Both the position numbers and the translations under genes were made by a program. The notes beneath the pieces are model-generated. The model was not told the DNA's origin and searched no databases. It saw only the letters and a program-made list of their open reading frames with translations. Of a DNA stretch of 64,000 bases, positions 39,121 through 50,614 are shown one piece after another. Source of the DNA: Raphanus sativus (lineage: Eukaryota > Streptophyta > Magnoliopsida > Brassicales > Brassicaceae); the NCBI RefSeq assembly GCF_000801105.2, contig NC_079514.1:17152293-17216292 (forward strand), read 5' to 3'. The stretch's first letter is position 1; each line of letters begins with the position of its first letter.

Positions 39121-41925
39121 TTAGTGAGAAGGAGGGTCCTTCCCACCTTCAAGAGTGATGGTGAGGACCTGAGAGAGGAGTTCTTGAAGCTTGACTGGAT
39201 CATCTTGGAGCTGAGGGTTGAGGATGGCTCTTGCATTTGAGAATGGCCTTGACTTTCCCTTACACCTGAGCTTGTACTCAACGACACCATCCTTGAGCTT
39301 CATTGGATGGAGAGTGAGAGTGTGTGGGAGCATATCAAGAGGTGGAGGATGAGGTTCTTGCAGCATCTTCTTCTTGCCATGAGTGGCCTTTGAGGTTCCA
39401 CTCATCCCCTCCTTTTTAGCATTTTCCAAGTGCTCAACACACAACTCTTTAGAAGTCTCTCCATTGAGACCTTTTGTCTCACAAGCAACAACTTCATCTT
39501 GGGGCTTCTTATCAGCTTCCTGTCCAAAAGTGATTGTCCCACAATAGCTAGCATCCAATGGAGGTTGTAATGGGTAGGAGACAGCTTTGTTCACATTCAT
39601 AAGAGTGACCTTCTTGTTGGGAAAGTCAATGCAAGCTCCAACTGTTGTGAGGAAAGGTGTGCCCAAGACCAAAGGAACTCTCTTCCCAGTCGCCATGCTA
39701 AGGACAGTGAGGTCAATGGGAATGGTGCATGCTCCAATCTTCAAAGGGAAGTCTTTAATGATACCAAGTGGGGTTGTAGAAGAGGAATCCCCAAACTGTA
39801 GTGAAGACTTGTCTGGTTCCATACTCTCAATCCCTATACTCTTCACCATCTCCATTGAGATTACATTCACACTAGCACCAGAATCAACAAGAGCATCTTT
39901 AAGAGTGAGCTGACCAAGGGAGCAAGGTAAAGTGAACATCCCTTGGTGTCCAAGCTTAGGAAGAGACTTTGGAGGGACTGGTGGGTCAAGCTGCAGTGTT
40001 GAGATGTTCAGGAGCTCTGCTACTTCTTCTTTGTGAGTGAGAATGTCCTGGATGAGCAGCATTTGGACATGAGCCTCACGCATACTCGAGATCTCTGGAA
40101 GCTTGACGCCAACATCACTTAGGTCCTTCCTGAACTTAGAGATAACCTTCTTCTGAGCTTTGGTGAGGAACCGTTTTGGAAATGGGAGTGGGACCTCATA
40201 TGGTGGTGGCTCAACCTTAGGAGCTTCTTCTAGCTTGACCGCTTTTAGCTTGTGGTCAGCCCTCTTTTCAACTTGTTTCTCAGCCCTAGTCTCAGCTCTC
40301 TGCATATTTGTTGCTTCAACTTTCCTTTCAGCTTGTACCTGAACCCTTTCCATAGCCTTATCCACCATATATGCTTCAGCTGTTGCTACAATCTCTGTTC
40401 CATGCAAGAGTCTTTCAATCTCATCCACCTCTTTCTCATGATCACTGAGCTCAATCTTTGAAGAAGTAGTAGAGATGACAACATTGCAAGACTCTATGGG
40501 ATTCTTATCTGGTTTCCCTGGTAGTAATCCCATTGGGCTCTTGGAAGATGATGGCATAGAGGCGACCTGACTCTCCAAAGCGTTGAAGCGAGAGGCAAGT
40601 ACTAGGAACTTGTTGTTCAGCTCGGTATAGCTAGTATCAATCTTGGAGTGCACGGTTTGGAACTCATGGCCAATGTCCTTTGCTAATCTAGACTGAGCAT
40701 CCATTATCTGCTTGAACATTGACTCCATACTTGAGTCAGGAGCTGTAGCTTGAGAAGAGCTTCCTTGAGCTTGAGTGGACTGATTGTTGTTGTTCCCAAA
40801 ACCAGGAGGTGTGTTTTGCCTAGGCTGGTATTTGTTGTACTGAAAGTTAGGTTCCTTCCTGTACCAAGTACCATTGTTGTTGATGAAGCAAAGCTCCTCT
40901 TGCCCTTCCAAACCATCAACCTCATTCACCGTAGGAGGGACCTCTTGACTAGGATCACCAACAAAGCTAACCTGCTCCTTCTTAGCTTGGTTTGAAAGAA
41001 CCAAGTCTAACTTTTCTTGCAAGGACTTGATGTCTTTCCTTGTTTGCTGATCATCTCCTCTGTTGGCTCTATCATTCTCCTCATTGTAGACTGAATCACT
41101 CTTTGCCATGTTCTCCACTAGTTCCTCTGCATCTTGCTCGGTTCTGCCCAAGAAGAAACCATTGCTAGCTGTGTCAAGCATGTTTCTGCAAGATGGTAGA
41201 ACTCCCCTGTAGAAAGTGCTAAGCAAGCTCTCCTTGCTGAAACCATGATGAGGACACTGAGCAATGTAGCTGTTGAATCGTTCCCATGCTTCACTAAAAC
41301 CTTCAAGATTCTTTTGTTGAAATCCTGAAATCTCATTCCTAAGTTTTGCAGTTCTTGAGTTAGAGAAGAACTTGGTGAGGAAGGCTTCTTTGCACTCATC
41401 CCATGTCCGGATGCTATCTCTTGAAAGACCCTTCTCCCATGTGTGAGCTTTATCTCCCAAAGAGAATGGAAACAGCCTAAGCTTTAATGCATCTTCAGAA
41501 ACACCATTAATCTTGATGGTGCCACACAACCGATCAAAGTTGTCCAAGTGATCTAGAGGATCTTCCAAAGCAAGCCCATGGTACTTGTTGCTTTGGATCA
41601 TGTTGATCAAGCTTGACTTGATCTCAAAGTTGTTGTTCTCCACAGCTGGTGCTCTAATGCCAGCCCTATTTCCATGGATGTTAGGCTGATCATGGGCACC
41701 AATTGCTCTAGCTTGGCGCTGTGGATGTCTTGGTCCAAGGTTGGCAGCTCCTTGACCATCTTCAGCAGCTCTATCTTGAGGCAAGTTCTCCATATCAAAA
41801 CCCAACCTCTGAATGTGAGCCTGTTGCTCTTCTTCCCTTCTCCTTCTCACAATATCCCTCTCAAGTGCAGAAATGTCTTCAACAATGGAAACAAGGCTTG
41901 ATGAACCTCTGCTCCTCAAGTTCAT
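39121..41925 (-). CDS. retrotransposon gag-protease polyprotein
   Basis: Single uninterrupted frame of 934 codons. The N-terminus (MNLRSRGSSSLVSIVED) is followed by the gag domain at about residues 100-290, with LRLFPFSLGDKAHTWEKGL, and FLTKFFSNSRTAKLRNEI. A linker contains an Asn/Gln-rich stretch and a coiled-coil region rich in Lys/Glu. The aspartic-protease domain at about residues 655-790 has ALVDSGASVNVIS, where DSGA is the active-site motif, and VLGTPFL. The frame ends at a normal stop shortly after the protease, with no RT behind it. Gag forms the virus-like particle and protease cleaves it. Its intactness beside the broken MULE genes fits a recent arrival. No closely matching named family can be assigned without a search. 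Confidence 0.9.
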   Translation of the reverse strand: MNLRSRGSSSLVSIVEDISALERDIVRRRREEEQQAHIQRLGFDMENLPQDRAAEDGQGAANLGPRHPQRQARAIGAHDQPNIHGNRAGIRAPAVENNNFEIKSSLINMIQSNKYHGLALEDPLDHLDNFDRLCGTIKINGVSEDALKLRLFPFSLGDKAHTWEKGLSRDSIRTWDECKEAFLTKFFSNSRTAKLRNEISGFQQKNLEGFSEAWERFNSYIAQCPHHGFSKESLLSTFYRGVLPSCRNMLDTASNGFFLGRTEQDAEELVENMAKSDSVYNEENDRANRGDDQQTRKDIKSLQEKLDLVLSNQAKKEQVSFVGDPSQEVPPTVNEVDGLEGQEELCFINNNGTWYRKEPNFQYNKYQPRQNTPPGFGNNNNQSTQAQGSSSQATAPDSSMESMFKQIMDAQSRLAKDIGHEFQTVHSKIDTSYTELNNKFLVLASRFNALESQVASMPSSSKSPMGLLPGKPDKNPIESCNVVISTTSSKIELSDHEKEVDEIERLLHGTEIVATAEAYMVDKAMERVQVQAERKVEATNMQRAETRAEKQVEKRADHKLKAVKLEEAPKVEPPPYEVPLPFPKRFLTKAQKKVISKFRKDLSDVGVKLPEISSMREAHVQMLLIQDILTHKEEVAELLNISTLQLDPPVPPKSLPKLGHQGMFTLPCSLGQLTLKDALVDSGASVNVISMEMVKSIGIESMEPDKSSLQFGDSSSTTPLGIIKDFPLKIGACTIPIDLTVLSMATGKRVPLVLGTPFLTTVGACIDFPNKKVTLMNVNKAVSYPLQPPLDASYCGTITFGQEADKKPQDEVVACETKGLNGETSKELCVEHLENAKKEGMSGTSKATHGKKKMLQEPHPPPLDMLPHTLTLHPMKLKDGVVEYKLRCKGKSRPFSNARAILNPQLQDDPVKLQELLSQVLTITLEGGKDPPSH

Positions 41926-42041
41926 ACACCTGAAAAGTCAAAGAAAGAAAGAAGGCAAGAAGCAATATCACAATAGAAAATAAAAATGATTTAGTCTCAA
42001 GCAAATGACTAAATCCCAATGTCACAATCAACTTAGAAGTT

Positions 42042-42054
42042 GGCAACGGCGCCA
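42042..42054 (-). other. primer-binding site complementary to tRNA-Asp
   Basis: The plus strand reads GGCAACGGCGCCA, identical to the 3' end of plant tRNA-Asp(GUC) including CCA. On the element's own (minus) strand it is the primer-binding site, 3 bp inside the 5' LTR. This fixes the element's orientation. Confidence 0.85.
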
Positions 42055-42057
42055 ATT

Positions 42058-43462
42058 TGATAACAGGATTTTGCTAAGATCCTATTCAAATGTTGAAGTA
42101 TAAAGGATGTCAATCCAATTCTAAGAGAATGCGAAGCACTAGGAATGCAAGACCATGCTTAAGCTAAATGCTATCAAGATGAGATGAGAGATTATACTAA
42201 AATAGGAATAAAAATGCAATAAAGCAAGAAACTTTCTTTAGATTATGAGAGTAAAGGACTCATGGGATAAGGGATTTAGACCTTGGGTGATCAAACTTAA
42301 TCTAAAAGTGTCAGCTTTCAATCAATCTATCGACCTTAGACCTAGACACAAGAGTAAACAAACTCTATCTCTAGATGAATGCTCATTCACTTCCAAAACT
42401 CAAGCATCAAATCTCTTTGGTTGAATGTTTAGGAAGCAATCATTAATGACAAGTCTAATAGCCATCTTAACACCTTTAACAACAAATCTCTTTGGTAGAG
42501 TATGTTAAAAGCTTAGGAGAGTTGGTTCAGACATTTCATCGAACACCTTGTGGGTGGGAAATGTCTAGAACTCAACTTTAGAGAGGCCAGCTCTAAAGAA
42601 GCATTAAAAACACTCTACTAGCAAGGATTAAGAAGGATCTACACCTAAACACCCTAGATCAAGCCTAATCACCCTTAATCTCCCTAACCCATGAATCCAA
42701 AAGTGGATTACTCACTAATCACCATGATTACTCTTGAACCCATGAGGTTTCCAAGCTTAATCATGTTTAAGAAAGCAAGAAATGAAATTATAAACACTTA
42801 AGAAAACAAGAACAAAAGGGAAGAACTTTCACCCAAAAGAGGTTTTGTGATTCTTAAGAGAAAATAAGATAATCTCTCCAAAATGGAGATTACAAAGTAT
42901 TTATACTTAGGTTTAGGGTAAAGAAAGATACATAGGATAAAAGACTAGAGTGCCCCTTGGATAAGGCTAATTAAAACCTCAAAATAGTGTTTAAAATGAC
43001 CCAAGGTCGAATTGGGTCGAACCGGACCGGTTTGAGAAAACCAGCCTAGACCACTCTCTCTTCTCTTCACGCCCGGCATGGTGATCCCGGTCCTGCATCC
43101 CGGTCCTGCCTCACGCCCGGCTTGCTCTTCACGGTCCTCCATCCCGGTCCATGGCTTCACGCCCGGGGTGTACTTCCCGGTCCTCACAATCCGGTCCTGT
43201 CTCTCCACGCCCGGCATGGTGACTCCGGTCTTGACATTCCGGTCTAGTCGAGTCTAAGAGAGTACTTGGTTTGCTGAGCTTCATTCTTCACCTCCTTTGG
43301 ATCTTTGAGCTCTTAAACACTTCACATCATCTCATAGTATGCTCCAACACCTGATAGGGACATATGAATGCAATATGGATCCTAAAGACACTAAAATCTA
43401 AGCTATATGATCAAAATGCATAAGATATGAAAGCTAAAAACATGTAAATATGCAAGATATCA
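42058..43462 (-). repeat. 5' LTR of the gag-only retrotransposon
   Basis: A 1,405-bp repeat with TG...CA ends, differing from the partner LTR at one site (G near 42331). It drives transcription on the minus strand towards gag. Confidence 0.95.
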
Positions 43463-43467
43463 CGGCG

Positions 43468-43745
43468 GTGAGAACGTTGGTGAGCACGGTGGCGAGGGCG
43501 ACGGTTTGTTCGGAAATAGTGGAAGCGGGGGCGCTAGAGTTTAGAAGAATCGGCAGCGCTAGGGTTAGAAGAAGCTGCGGCGACAACGGTGAGAATGAAG
43601 TGAGAAAGATAGCCGACGTTGAGAACGATGGTTTGTTCGGAAATAGTGGGAATTCGAATCGCCTTTGATATCGCCGGTGAGAGAAAACTGTTAGGGTTTC
43701 TGAATTTTGCGGAAAATGAAACAAAAAAAATCACTTTATATATTG
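43468..43745 (-). promoter_or_regulatory. displaced promoter and 5' leader of the MULE Ulp1 gene
   Basis: The minus strand has ATATATAAAG at about 43733-43743 (TATA box). Downstream of it is a leader with AAACCCTA and CGCCGCTTCTTCTAA repeats. The same GC-rich leader resumes at 35821-35923 on the other side of the retrotransposon and ends in a GTAAGT donor at 35820. The insertion therefore cut the 5' UTR in two. Confidence 0.65.
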
Positions 43746-44491
43746 GGTAAATAATCCGGTTAGCTTTAAAAATACATTGGTAAACTTTAAGGTTTGGTCC
43801 GGTTTAGACGACTTATTATGGCTGATAATGTACATCAGACGACCTAATATTTAGTCGTCTGTGCACAGAAGACTAAATATTAAGTCGTCCCAAACCCTAA
43901 AATGAACCCCTAAACTAAAATGACTAAATTAACTTACTAACGACGTTATAAAATCAAATTATACTTCAATAGTGTTTACTATACACAGAAATGAACACGC
44001 TTAGGTAATTTTAAAAATTTCAAAAACGGTTTTAATGCTTTCCAAAATCTAACCCTAAGAACACATACAATACTACAACATATGTTGATGAAACACAAAC
44101 TAAAGAATATCATGACTCACTACTTTCACTCATATGGGCTGAAAACAATTGAAATTTGTTATATATTAATTTATATCTCTTAGGACATATGTTAATTACA
44201 TAATTCCAATTTTTCACTTATCAAAATATTTTTTACAAAATTTTTAAATTATGTTTAAGAATAACTGTCCACACGACTTTAAGTTAAGTCGTCTGGACGA
44301 CTTATTTTCAAGTCGTCTAAACAGACGACTTGCAAAGGGGTAGAAACGTAAAAAAAATCCGTTTTTTTGTTTGTTCACAAGGAGATAGTTGTAATTTTAA
44401 TAGCCTTTTAGTTTACTTTTGTCTTTGACCCAAGTTGGAGTATTCTTTGGGGTTTGACTCCAAGTTTTGAGTCACACTTGGCAATTCTCCC
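43746..44491. other. right sub-terminal region of the MULE
   Basis: Non-coding. Palindromic GACGACTTA-type motifs recur at 43803-43880 and 44270-44330. The terminal inverted repeat occupies roughly the last 60 bp. Confidence 0.75.
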
Positions 44492-44500
44492 ATGATTTTT

Positions 44501-47500
44501 CGCCTGTCAAGAAAAAAAAAAGAACGATTGATTTTTCTTTTATGATATAAGTATTCTTGCAACTACAGTTTTTCATCTTTCAAAATCAAATTTGTGCATC
44601 ATAAATTCAATGGAACTTCATTGTAACCGTACCGTACGTATAGACCATATGGTAATGGCAATGATGATTGCATATACAGTATTAAGCAATAAAATGAGTT
44701 TTTATAAATGTAATATAATGAATTTTGTAAGTAAAATTGATTATAGCTTATGTGATCAAGAGAATCATTATATAGAACTAACACTAAACTAACGTGTAAT
44801 TATGATTTATGCCATTAATTTTTTTTTTAAATTAAGATTTTCATTTAGAGTAATAATGTCATCATTTTAACTAAGTTATTTATAATATCTAATAATATTA
44901 AAATAAATATATGTTTTTTTCTTAATTTAACAAAATTTTATAAAATCTGTTCTGTTTTTAAATAATTAAACTTCCAAATAAATATATATTTATATTAAAA
45001 TTTTATAAGAAATTAGTCCTGAACTTTAAAATTACGGGTGGGAATCTTGTCTTATTTATAAAACATTGCTGAAATTTCAATACTCCACTAAATATAGAAT
45101 ACTCAACATTTGAGCGCATGTCCATCATTCTAGATTCGCCTTAGGACAGAAGATGATTTCACAAGTACTCAAGCTCGAATAAGGGATAGAAACGGCAATT
45201 TACTACCCCGACTAAACTCCACCATGAGTGTTTAGTTTTTACCATGACTGCAATTCGATTTTGTTTGAACTCAATTTCTAAAGATCTTTTAAAACCTGAT
45301 ATAAAACATTAAAATATAAATGTAGTTGAGCTCTCGTGCACTAGATAAGTGATGCCACTTGGCTCAGTTTATCTGAAAGCCAGCTTGCTTACAACTTCCA
45401 GTAAAATAAGACATTTCATAGTTGAGCTCTCGTTTTCTAGAACCTATAAAATATATTTTTTGAAGACAAATCTAACTATCGAAGTTGAAAACATACAACC
45501 AAAATTACATTGATAATAGAAGCAAAAAAGTAACCGGAAAATAAACACTCGGAAGGCAATTTAATACTACTAGTGTCTAGAGATGGTAGGGTAGGTGAAC
45601 TGATACTCACGTGGAAACATTACTCTAAATCAGCCAATACAACTATGAAAAGATGTAAGTAGATAGCCGGTATAAGTTGTTCAACACCTATGTTCTCTTC
45701 TTTATCAAAAGTCAAAACCAATCTTCTCATCCTTTAGAGCATCTTTATCAGCATATTTCAATGCATCTTAGAGCATTATAATAAAAGGAAAAATTTGAAT
45801 AAGTGATGAAATATATATATTTTGGGTTTTATACAAGAATCATTTTGGTTAGGTTCCCCCACTTATCCTAATACTAATTATTATTAAACTTTATTTTTTA
45901 CATTATTTTATTAATCTTTTACACATAAGCTATATCCTTCCACTTATACCATTAATGATGCTCTAACATTTAAACCAAGGAGAAACAAACTTCCCGTGTA
46001 AAGTGTTTTTTTTCTTTTTTTAGAAAGGGTTTACTATCTCGTGCAAAGTTTCCTAACGCGTTATGTCTACTTGACTACTTGTTTAATAATGATGTACACG
46101 TACAATTGTCATCGCTGATATCATGTTGGTTTAGTACCATTCTTTCAATAACGCAAGTTTTTGTCAACATGACCACGTTTTGATACATTTTCAACTTTTT
46201 TTAAATTATTTATACCATGCGAGCGTTAATGCTACAAACACTAAAAGGTTTTGTGTAACGCTATGATCACTTGTAACATCGGATCTGGACATAGTCGAAT
46301 GAAACATTAACCTTAACTTCCAAAACTTTTAGAGGTTTTTGACATAGAAATATTCCCTAAACATTGACGTTGTCCCCCAAACTTTATAGAGTTCTTAAAA
46401 AATGAATAACAAAGATTGTTGTATTGGCTGAATAACAAAGTTCTTAATAAATTTATGAATAACAAAGATGACTAAAACATTTAACCCCAAAAATCTAAAA
46501 AACCAAATAGACCTAAACCGAACCGTAATGGTTGCCTGAAGGCCACCCCTGTTAAGCTATTACTCACATTTTAACTTTCGTGTAGAAAAAAACTAACAGA
46601 ATAAGATAATGAGTTTATGGTTTCGCTATAAATAATATAATATAAAAAATTTAGACTAATTACAATTATTAAAATGATATAAAATGGAAAAGTTTGACAA
46701 AAAATAATAAAACAAATAACATTGATATAAATAATTGAAAAAAAAAACAAAAAAAAAAATTCCAGCGCGAAGCTCGGACAAATCCCTAGTATTGACAAAA
46801 AGAGTAAACATAACCCAATTATATTAGAAAGAAACTGGTCCAAGAATTTTGGATCAGAGGTTAAGTATTGATTAATAAAAGTGGTTATAGTTATATAATT
46901 CGTTCAATTTACTCTATAATTTTTATGTAAGTCCAGTGGCAAAAAAAAATATGCCAAGTAGTACCAAGGAAAATATTAGCAATGATTGTATTTTATTAAT
47001 ATCAATATATGTCTGTGTGTTGTGATTTTTAACATGGATGAACTTACAAACTCTTTTGTATATGCGTCTAACGCTTATATTCACGTTTACGAGCATCTTT
47101 CAATAACTTCAAATATGAAGTTTTTTGTTCTCCAAAAAGAAATTTCAAAACTTCAATTTAAAATTTCATCTTTTTCATTGCATTATAGCCATTACATTTA
47201 CATATTATATTTATAATTTTTAAATATTTTGTCCTTTAATCTTTTTAATCCTTCAAAATTTTGTAACTCATAAATATTTCAAATTTGCTTTTATAATTTT
47301 AATTTCTAAAAATAATAATAAAAACTTTAAAATAAATTATTTTTTCAAAACTAGATTTAGATAACAACAATATTAGAAAATAAACTTAACAAATGTACTA
47401 ATTTATAGAATAATGTAGTAAATTACTTGTAATTTAATATTTAATTATGTATTTCTCTGTAAAATTATATATATTTATTGTATCATTTTGTTAATTAATA

Positions 47501-48452
47501 TTTCTATAATAGTTTTACATATGTTCTATTTATTTATAAAGTTCTATGAATTAAAATTAAGTATCATAAATATAAAGACCATAACATAAAATATAATTTT
47601 TTCTGAAGAATGTTTTATAACTCATAAATATTTCAAATTTGCTATTGGAGAGGACTAACTTAAAACTTCATTGTAAACTTCAAAATAGAATGTCTTTTTG
47701 GAGATGCTCTAACAAGTGATTTTTTAAAAGCAAACACAAGTAACCAATCAGAATATTCTAGTCATTAGTTGAGAATTAATTTTCCAAATTTTCTGATTAT
47801 GTGTCCTCTATATAAATACTTTTACTACAAAAATAACATAGCATAAGAAAAACTATAATATGGCTTATGACTAATTGTGATATGAAAAATTACTTCTAAT
47901 ACTGATTTTGATTTTTTGTAAATATTGTACATTACGGAACATCGTCATTAGAATAAATATATTCAAATATAAAATTAAATAATAAAATAATAAAAATATA
48001 ACAATATTTTATAAAATTTAAAAATTATTTCACTCTCTTTTTATTATGTTATTTTAAAAATATAATTTTTTTAATCTTAATACCATTTTTTTTTGATATC
48101 TATAAATTTTAGAAATGCTATTTAGTTTTAATTTTTGTTAATTATACAATTTTTATATCAAATTTTTTTCTTGATTTATACAATTTGATTTAATATATTT
48201 TAACCAACAAATAAATAAAAATCTAGACTATAATTTTAAATATATACATATTTTTTAGTAAATGCAACTTTAAAATAAACAAACAATTTTGTTTATCCTA
48301 ATTTTTATGTTTAATTAAATCATAATTTATATTAAAATATTGGTAAGAAGATAATAAAATCTAGAATGTTAACAAATTTTTATTTTTAAATATAATTTAA
48401 ATCTAAAAATGTTATTGTTGCATGTAAGAAAACACATAGTTTTTTTTTTTTT
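44501..48452. other. AT-rich intergenic region with MITE relics
   Basis: No gene is seen. An element-like segment at about 45735-45964 has inverted ends AGAGCATC...GATGCTCT. Another at about 47091-47709 has GAGCATCTTT at the left and GGAGATGCTCT at the right, with AACTTCAAA-type inner repeats; such GAGCATCTCCA-ended MITEs are common in Brassicaceae. CAGCGCGAAGCTCGG followed by CCCTAGT (46763-46790) resembles a Helitron 3' hairpin and CTAG terminus. None has a secure target duplication. Confidence 0.4.
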
Positions 48453-48465
48453 GGGTACAAATGTT

Positions 48466-48706
48466 TTTTTTTTTTTTTGTTTAACCTGGGGGTATCCCAG
48501 GCCCAGAAGGCCCAGACTAATCCCCAAGGGGAAGGAATGCCCACGGATAGACGCCCCTCCCAGTTTTTCAAATGGGCCGAAAGCATGGCCCATATCCGTG
48601 TGGGTGACAAGAGCGTTGCAAGGTAGTTCCCTCCGGCGTGGATCGAACCCCTTACCTGGGTGCAGGCGGGGACCCGTCCTAACCATTGGGCTACAACGTC
48701 TTGTCA
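48466..48706 (-). mobile_element. tRNA-derived SINE with 13-bp target duplication
   Basis: On the minus strand the 241-bp element starts with a tRNA-like head: box A TAGCCCAATGG (48683-48693) and box B GGTTCGATCC (48640-48649), the two RNA polymerase III promoter elements. It ends in an A-rich tail (T-run at 48466-48479 on the plus strand). GGGTACAAATGTT flanks it at 48453-48465 and 48707-48719. It is GC-rich compared with its surroundings and looks young. It would depend on LINE reverse transcriptase. Confidence 0.9.
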
Positions 48707-48719
48707 GGGTACAAATGTT

Positions 48720-50614
48720 AAAGCATAGTTTTGTTGTAATATAGTTGTGCATTTTCGTTAGGTAAACATTGGTGTATATTCTTGTTACACACTTGTGTAT
48801 CATCCTACTGTTTGACTTCCATCACACAAAAAAAGTAAAAAACTAACACTAGCTGTTTGCAATTTAGACATGCAATTGACAGAGAACCTTGTGCATGTAT
48901 AAGAGACAAAAAAAAGATTTAAGTCGCGAAGATAATGTACATATTTTTCTTTCGTTTTGAACATAATTTAAAATTTCATTAAAATGAGATTTGATTTGAT
49001 TGTAAATATCACATTTTGACTATAACTTTAATCTAGTCCGAATTTACACTAAACCGATCGGAATCCAAACTAATTTCAATAATTATGAACCTTATGGATT
49101 GCTTACATTGCACTTCTACTCTACAAATACTTATGGCAAATGCAAATTCATTAGAACTTAAAAATTATAAAAGCAGAAGCGGAGTAGACAAAGTTTGGAT
49201 ATTGAATTGAAATAATTAAAATGAAATTTAACATATAGACTAATAATACAAAAAACAAAAAAATACAGAATTGGTCACCAAAAAAATAAATAAATACAAA
49301 CGTGTTAGAATCTGCAACCGCAACAAAGAAAGAAGAAACCAAGCTTAGAAACCAAAACCATTGCTTCAATGATAGACATGAATCTGAATTTCAAAGTTTC
49401 GAAAAACGACATCTTCAGATTCAGCCTCTTCCATTTTAGCCTTCCAAGTCCCAAAAATTTCAGCCTCGTCCTTTCTTTCCTCGTCTTAAATATCGAAAAG
49501 GTGCCTTTTCCCATCATCTTTAATCTTGAGATCCTTTTGCAAATCAGATGCAGAGAGGGAGAGAGAGAAGAGTTAGTTTATGTTTTCTTTCTGGTTTGTT
49601 ATAACTTATAACGCCTTCGCAGACGAACAAATTAGTTTTATACAAGACAATGTTGAGGGTGTGGTAATTAATAGTCGTTGACTGGAAGCGCGTTTTCACT
49701 TTCTAATTTCCAATGATCAACATAGGTGTCCTGACGTGGAAACTCTGTTTTTTTCCCAGAGAACTTCGTGGATATTTCATTATATATCTGTAAATAGTAT
49801 TGTGTCAAGGTCTATCTATATATAGTTGCCATAACACCAATCGATTATTTGATTAGTAAGTTTTTGTAACTAAATTTTTTTTTAATCAATCTATTTCAAT
49901 TTTTCTGTTTAATCTTGGAGAACATGTCAAGACTAATTCCATACCTTTGTCTCAAGGAACGATGCTAAAGGTTGGAGCCCCCTCGAATGACAACTCTTGT
50001 TAGCAACTAGGAGCTATATGTTGAAAACAAATTGATGGCATGGGTTAGGCTCGCTTCGATTAGGTCCAGATATTTTACCTGGATTCGAAAATCTGAACTG
50101 GAATCAACTTGAAAATATCTGATCCGAAAGTGAAATCGAAAAATATGTAAATATGTAGCTAGATCCAAAATTCTTTTATTTGAAAGAATTAGAACCGAAA
50201 AAGCGATCCGAATAGACTGAACACGGAAAATCTGACCGAATAGATCCAACCGTACAAAGATCTATTTACTTCCAACTTAAAAATATAAATATTCAAGACT
50301 ATGACTTCATTTATTTTATTTTTATATAATCTTATAATTTGGCCGTAGTGTTTTTATTTGCAATTTCCATAATTATATTTTTGTAACATTTTCAATCCCC
50401 TTTTAAATATCATATTTAGAGTTTTAAAATGTTTAATTTCAGTTATTCATAGTTAAGTTTTGATCATTTTACAAAAATTTAGATAAATATAACGAATTTT
50501 GACTAAATTTTAATGAAATTCAGATATTTTAGGTCTTTTCGAGTCTTAAGTACCTGAACAGACCTAGACTGCTACATATTAGAAAATTATATGTATTCTA
50601 TATTATAATTATAA
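48720..50614. other. intergenic region
   Basis: AT-rich DNA. Some CCGAA/TCCGAA motifs at 50050-50250 belong to the same kind of dispersed repeat as in KAS I intron 1. A GA-rich stretch lies at 49550-49572. No gene or clear transposon end is seen. Confidence 0.5.

Larger units (their letters stand above)
35929..43462 (-). mobile_element. LTR retrotransposon encoding gag-protease only (no RT/integrase)
   Basis: Two direct 1,405-bp repeats (35929-37333 and 42058-43462) bound the element. Each begins TGATAACAGG and ends GCAAGATATCA. The 5-bp target duplication CGGCG is at 35924-35928 and 43463-43467. Transcription is on the minus strand: the primer-binding site lies beside the right LTR and the polypurine tract beside the left. 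The 4,724-bp interior carries one long frame with gag and an aspartic protease, plus about 1.8 kb of non-coding 3' sequence. There is no trace of reverse transcriptase, RNase H or integrase, so it must be mobilised by a partner. This matches the described class of terminal-repeat retrotransposons with a gag domain (TR-GAG), probably derived from an Athila/Tat-type Gypsy element. Confidence 0.93.
27241..44491 (+). mobile_element. KI-MULE-type Mutator element (transposase + Ulp1 protease), with nested retrotransposon
   Basis: The terminal inverted repeats share GTGACTCAAAACTTG and then AGTCAAAC (left 27256-27278; right, complemented, within about 44430-44491). Both ends begin GGG. The 9-bp target duplication ATGATTTTT is at 27232-27240 and 44492-44500. 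The span is 17,251 bp, or about 9.7 kb after removing the nested retrotransposon. Its two genes converge: a mudrA-type transposase (28674-31065, +) and a Ulp1-like protease (31700-35718 coding, -). Arabidopsis Mutator elements that carry a Ulp1-like gene (KAONASHI/KI-MULEs) have the same contents. Short GACGACTTA palindromes fill the non-coding parts. Both genes are frameshifted here, so the copy is non-autonomous now. Confidence 0.93.

Noticed and set aside
46763..46790. Helitron 3' end (hairpin plus CTAGT)
   Set aside because: Hairpin pairing is imperfect and no 5' TC end or Rep/helicase could be linked. Kept only as a remark in the intergenic entry.
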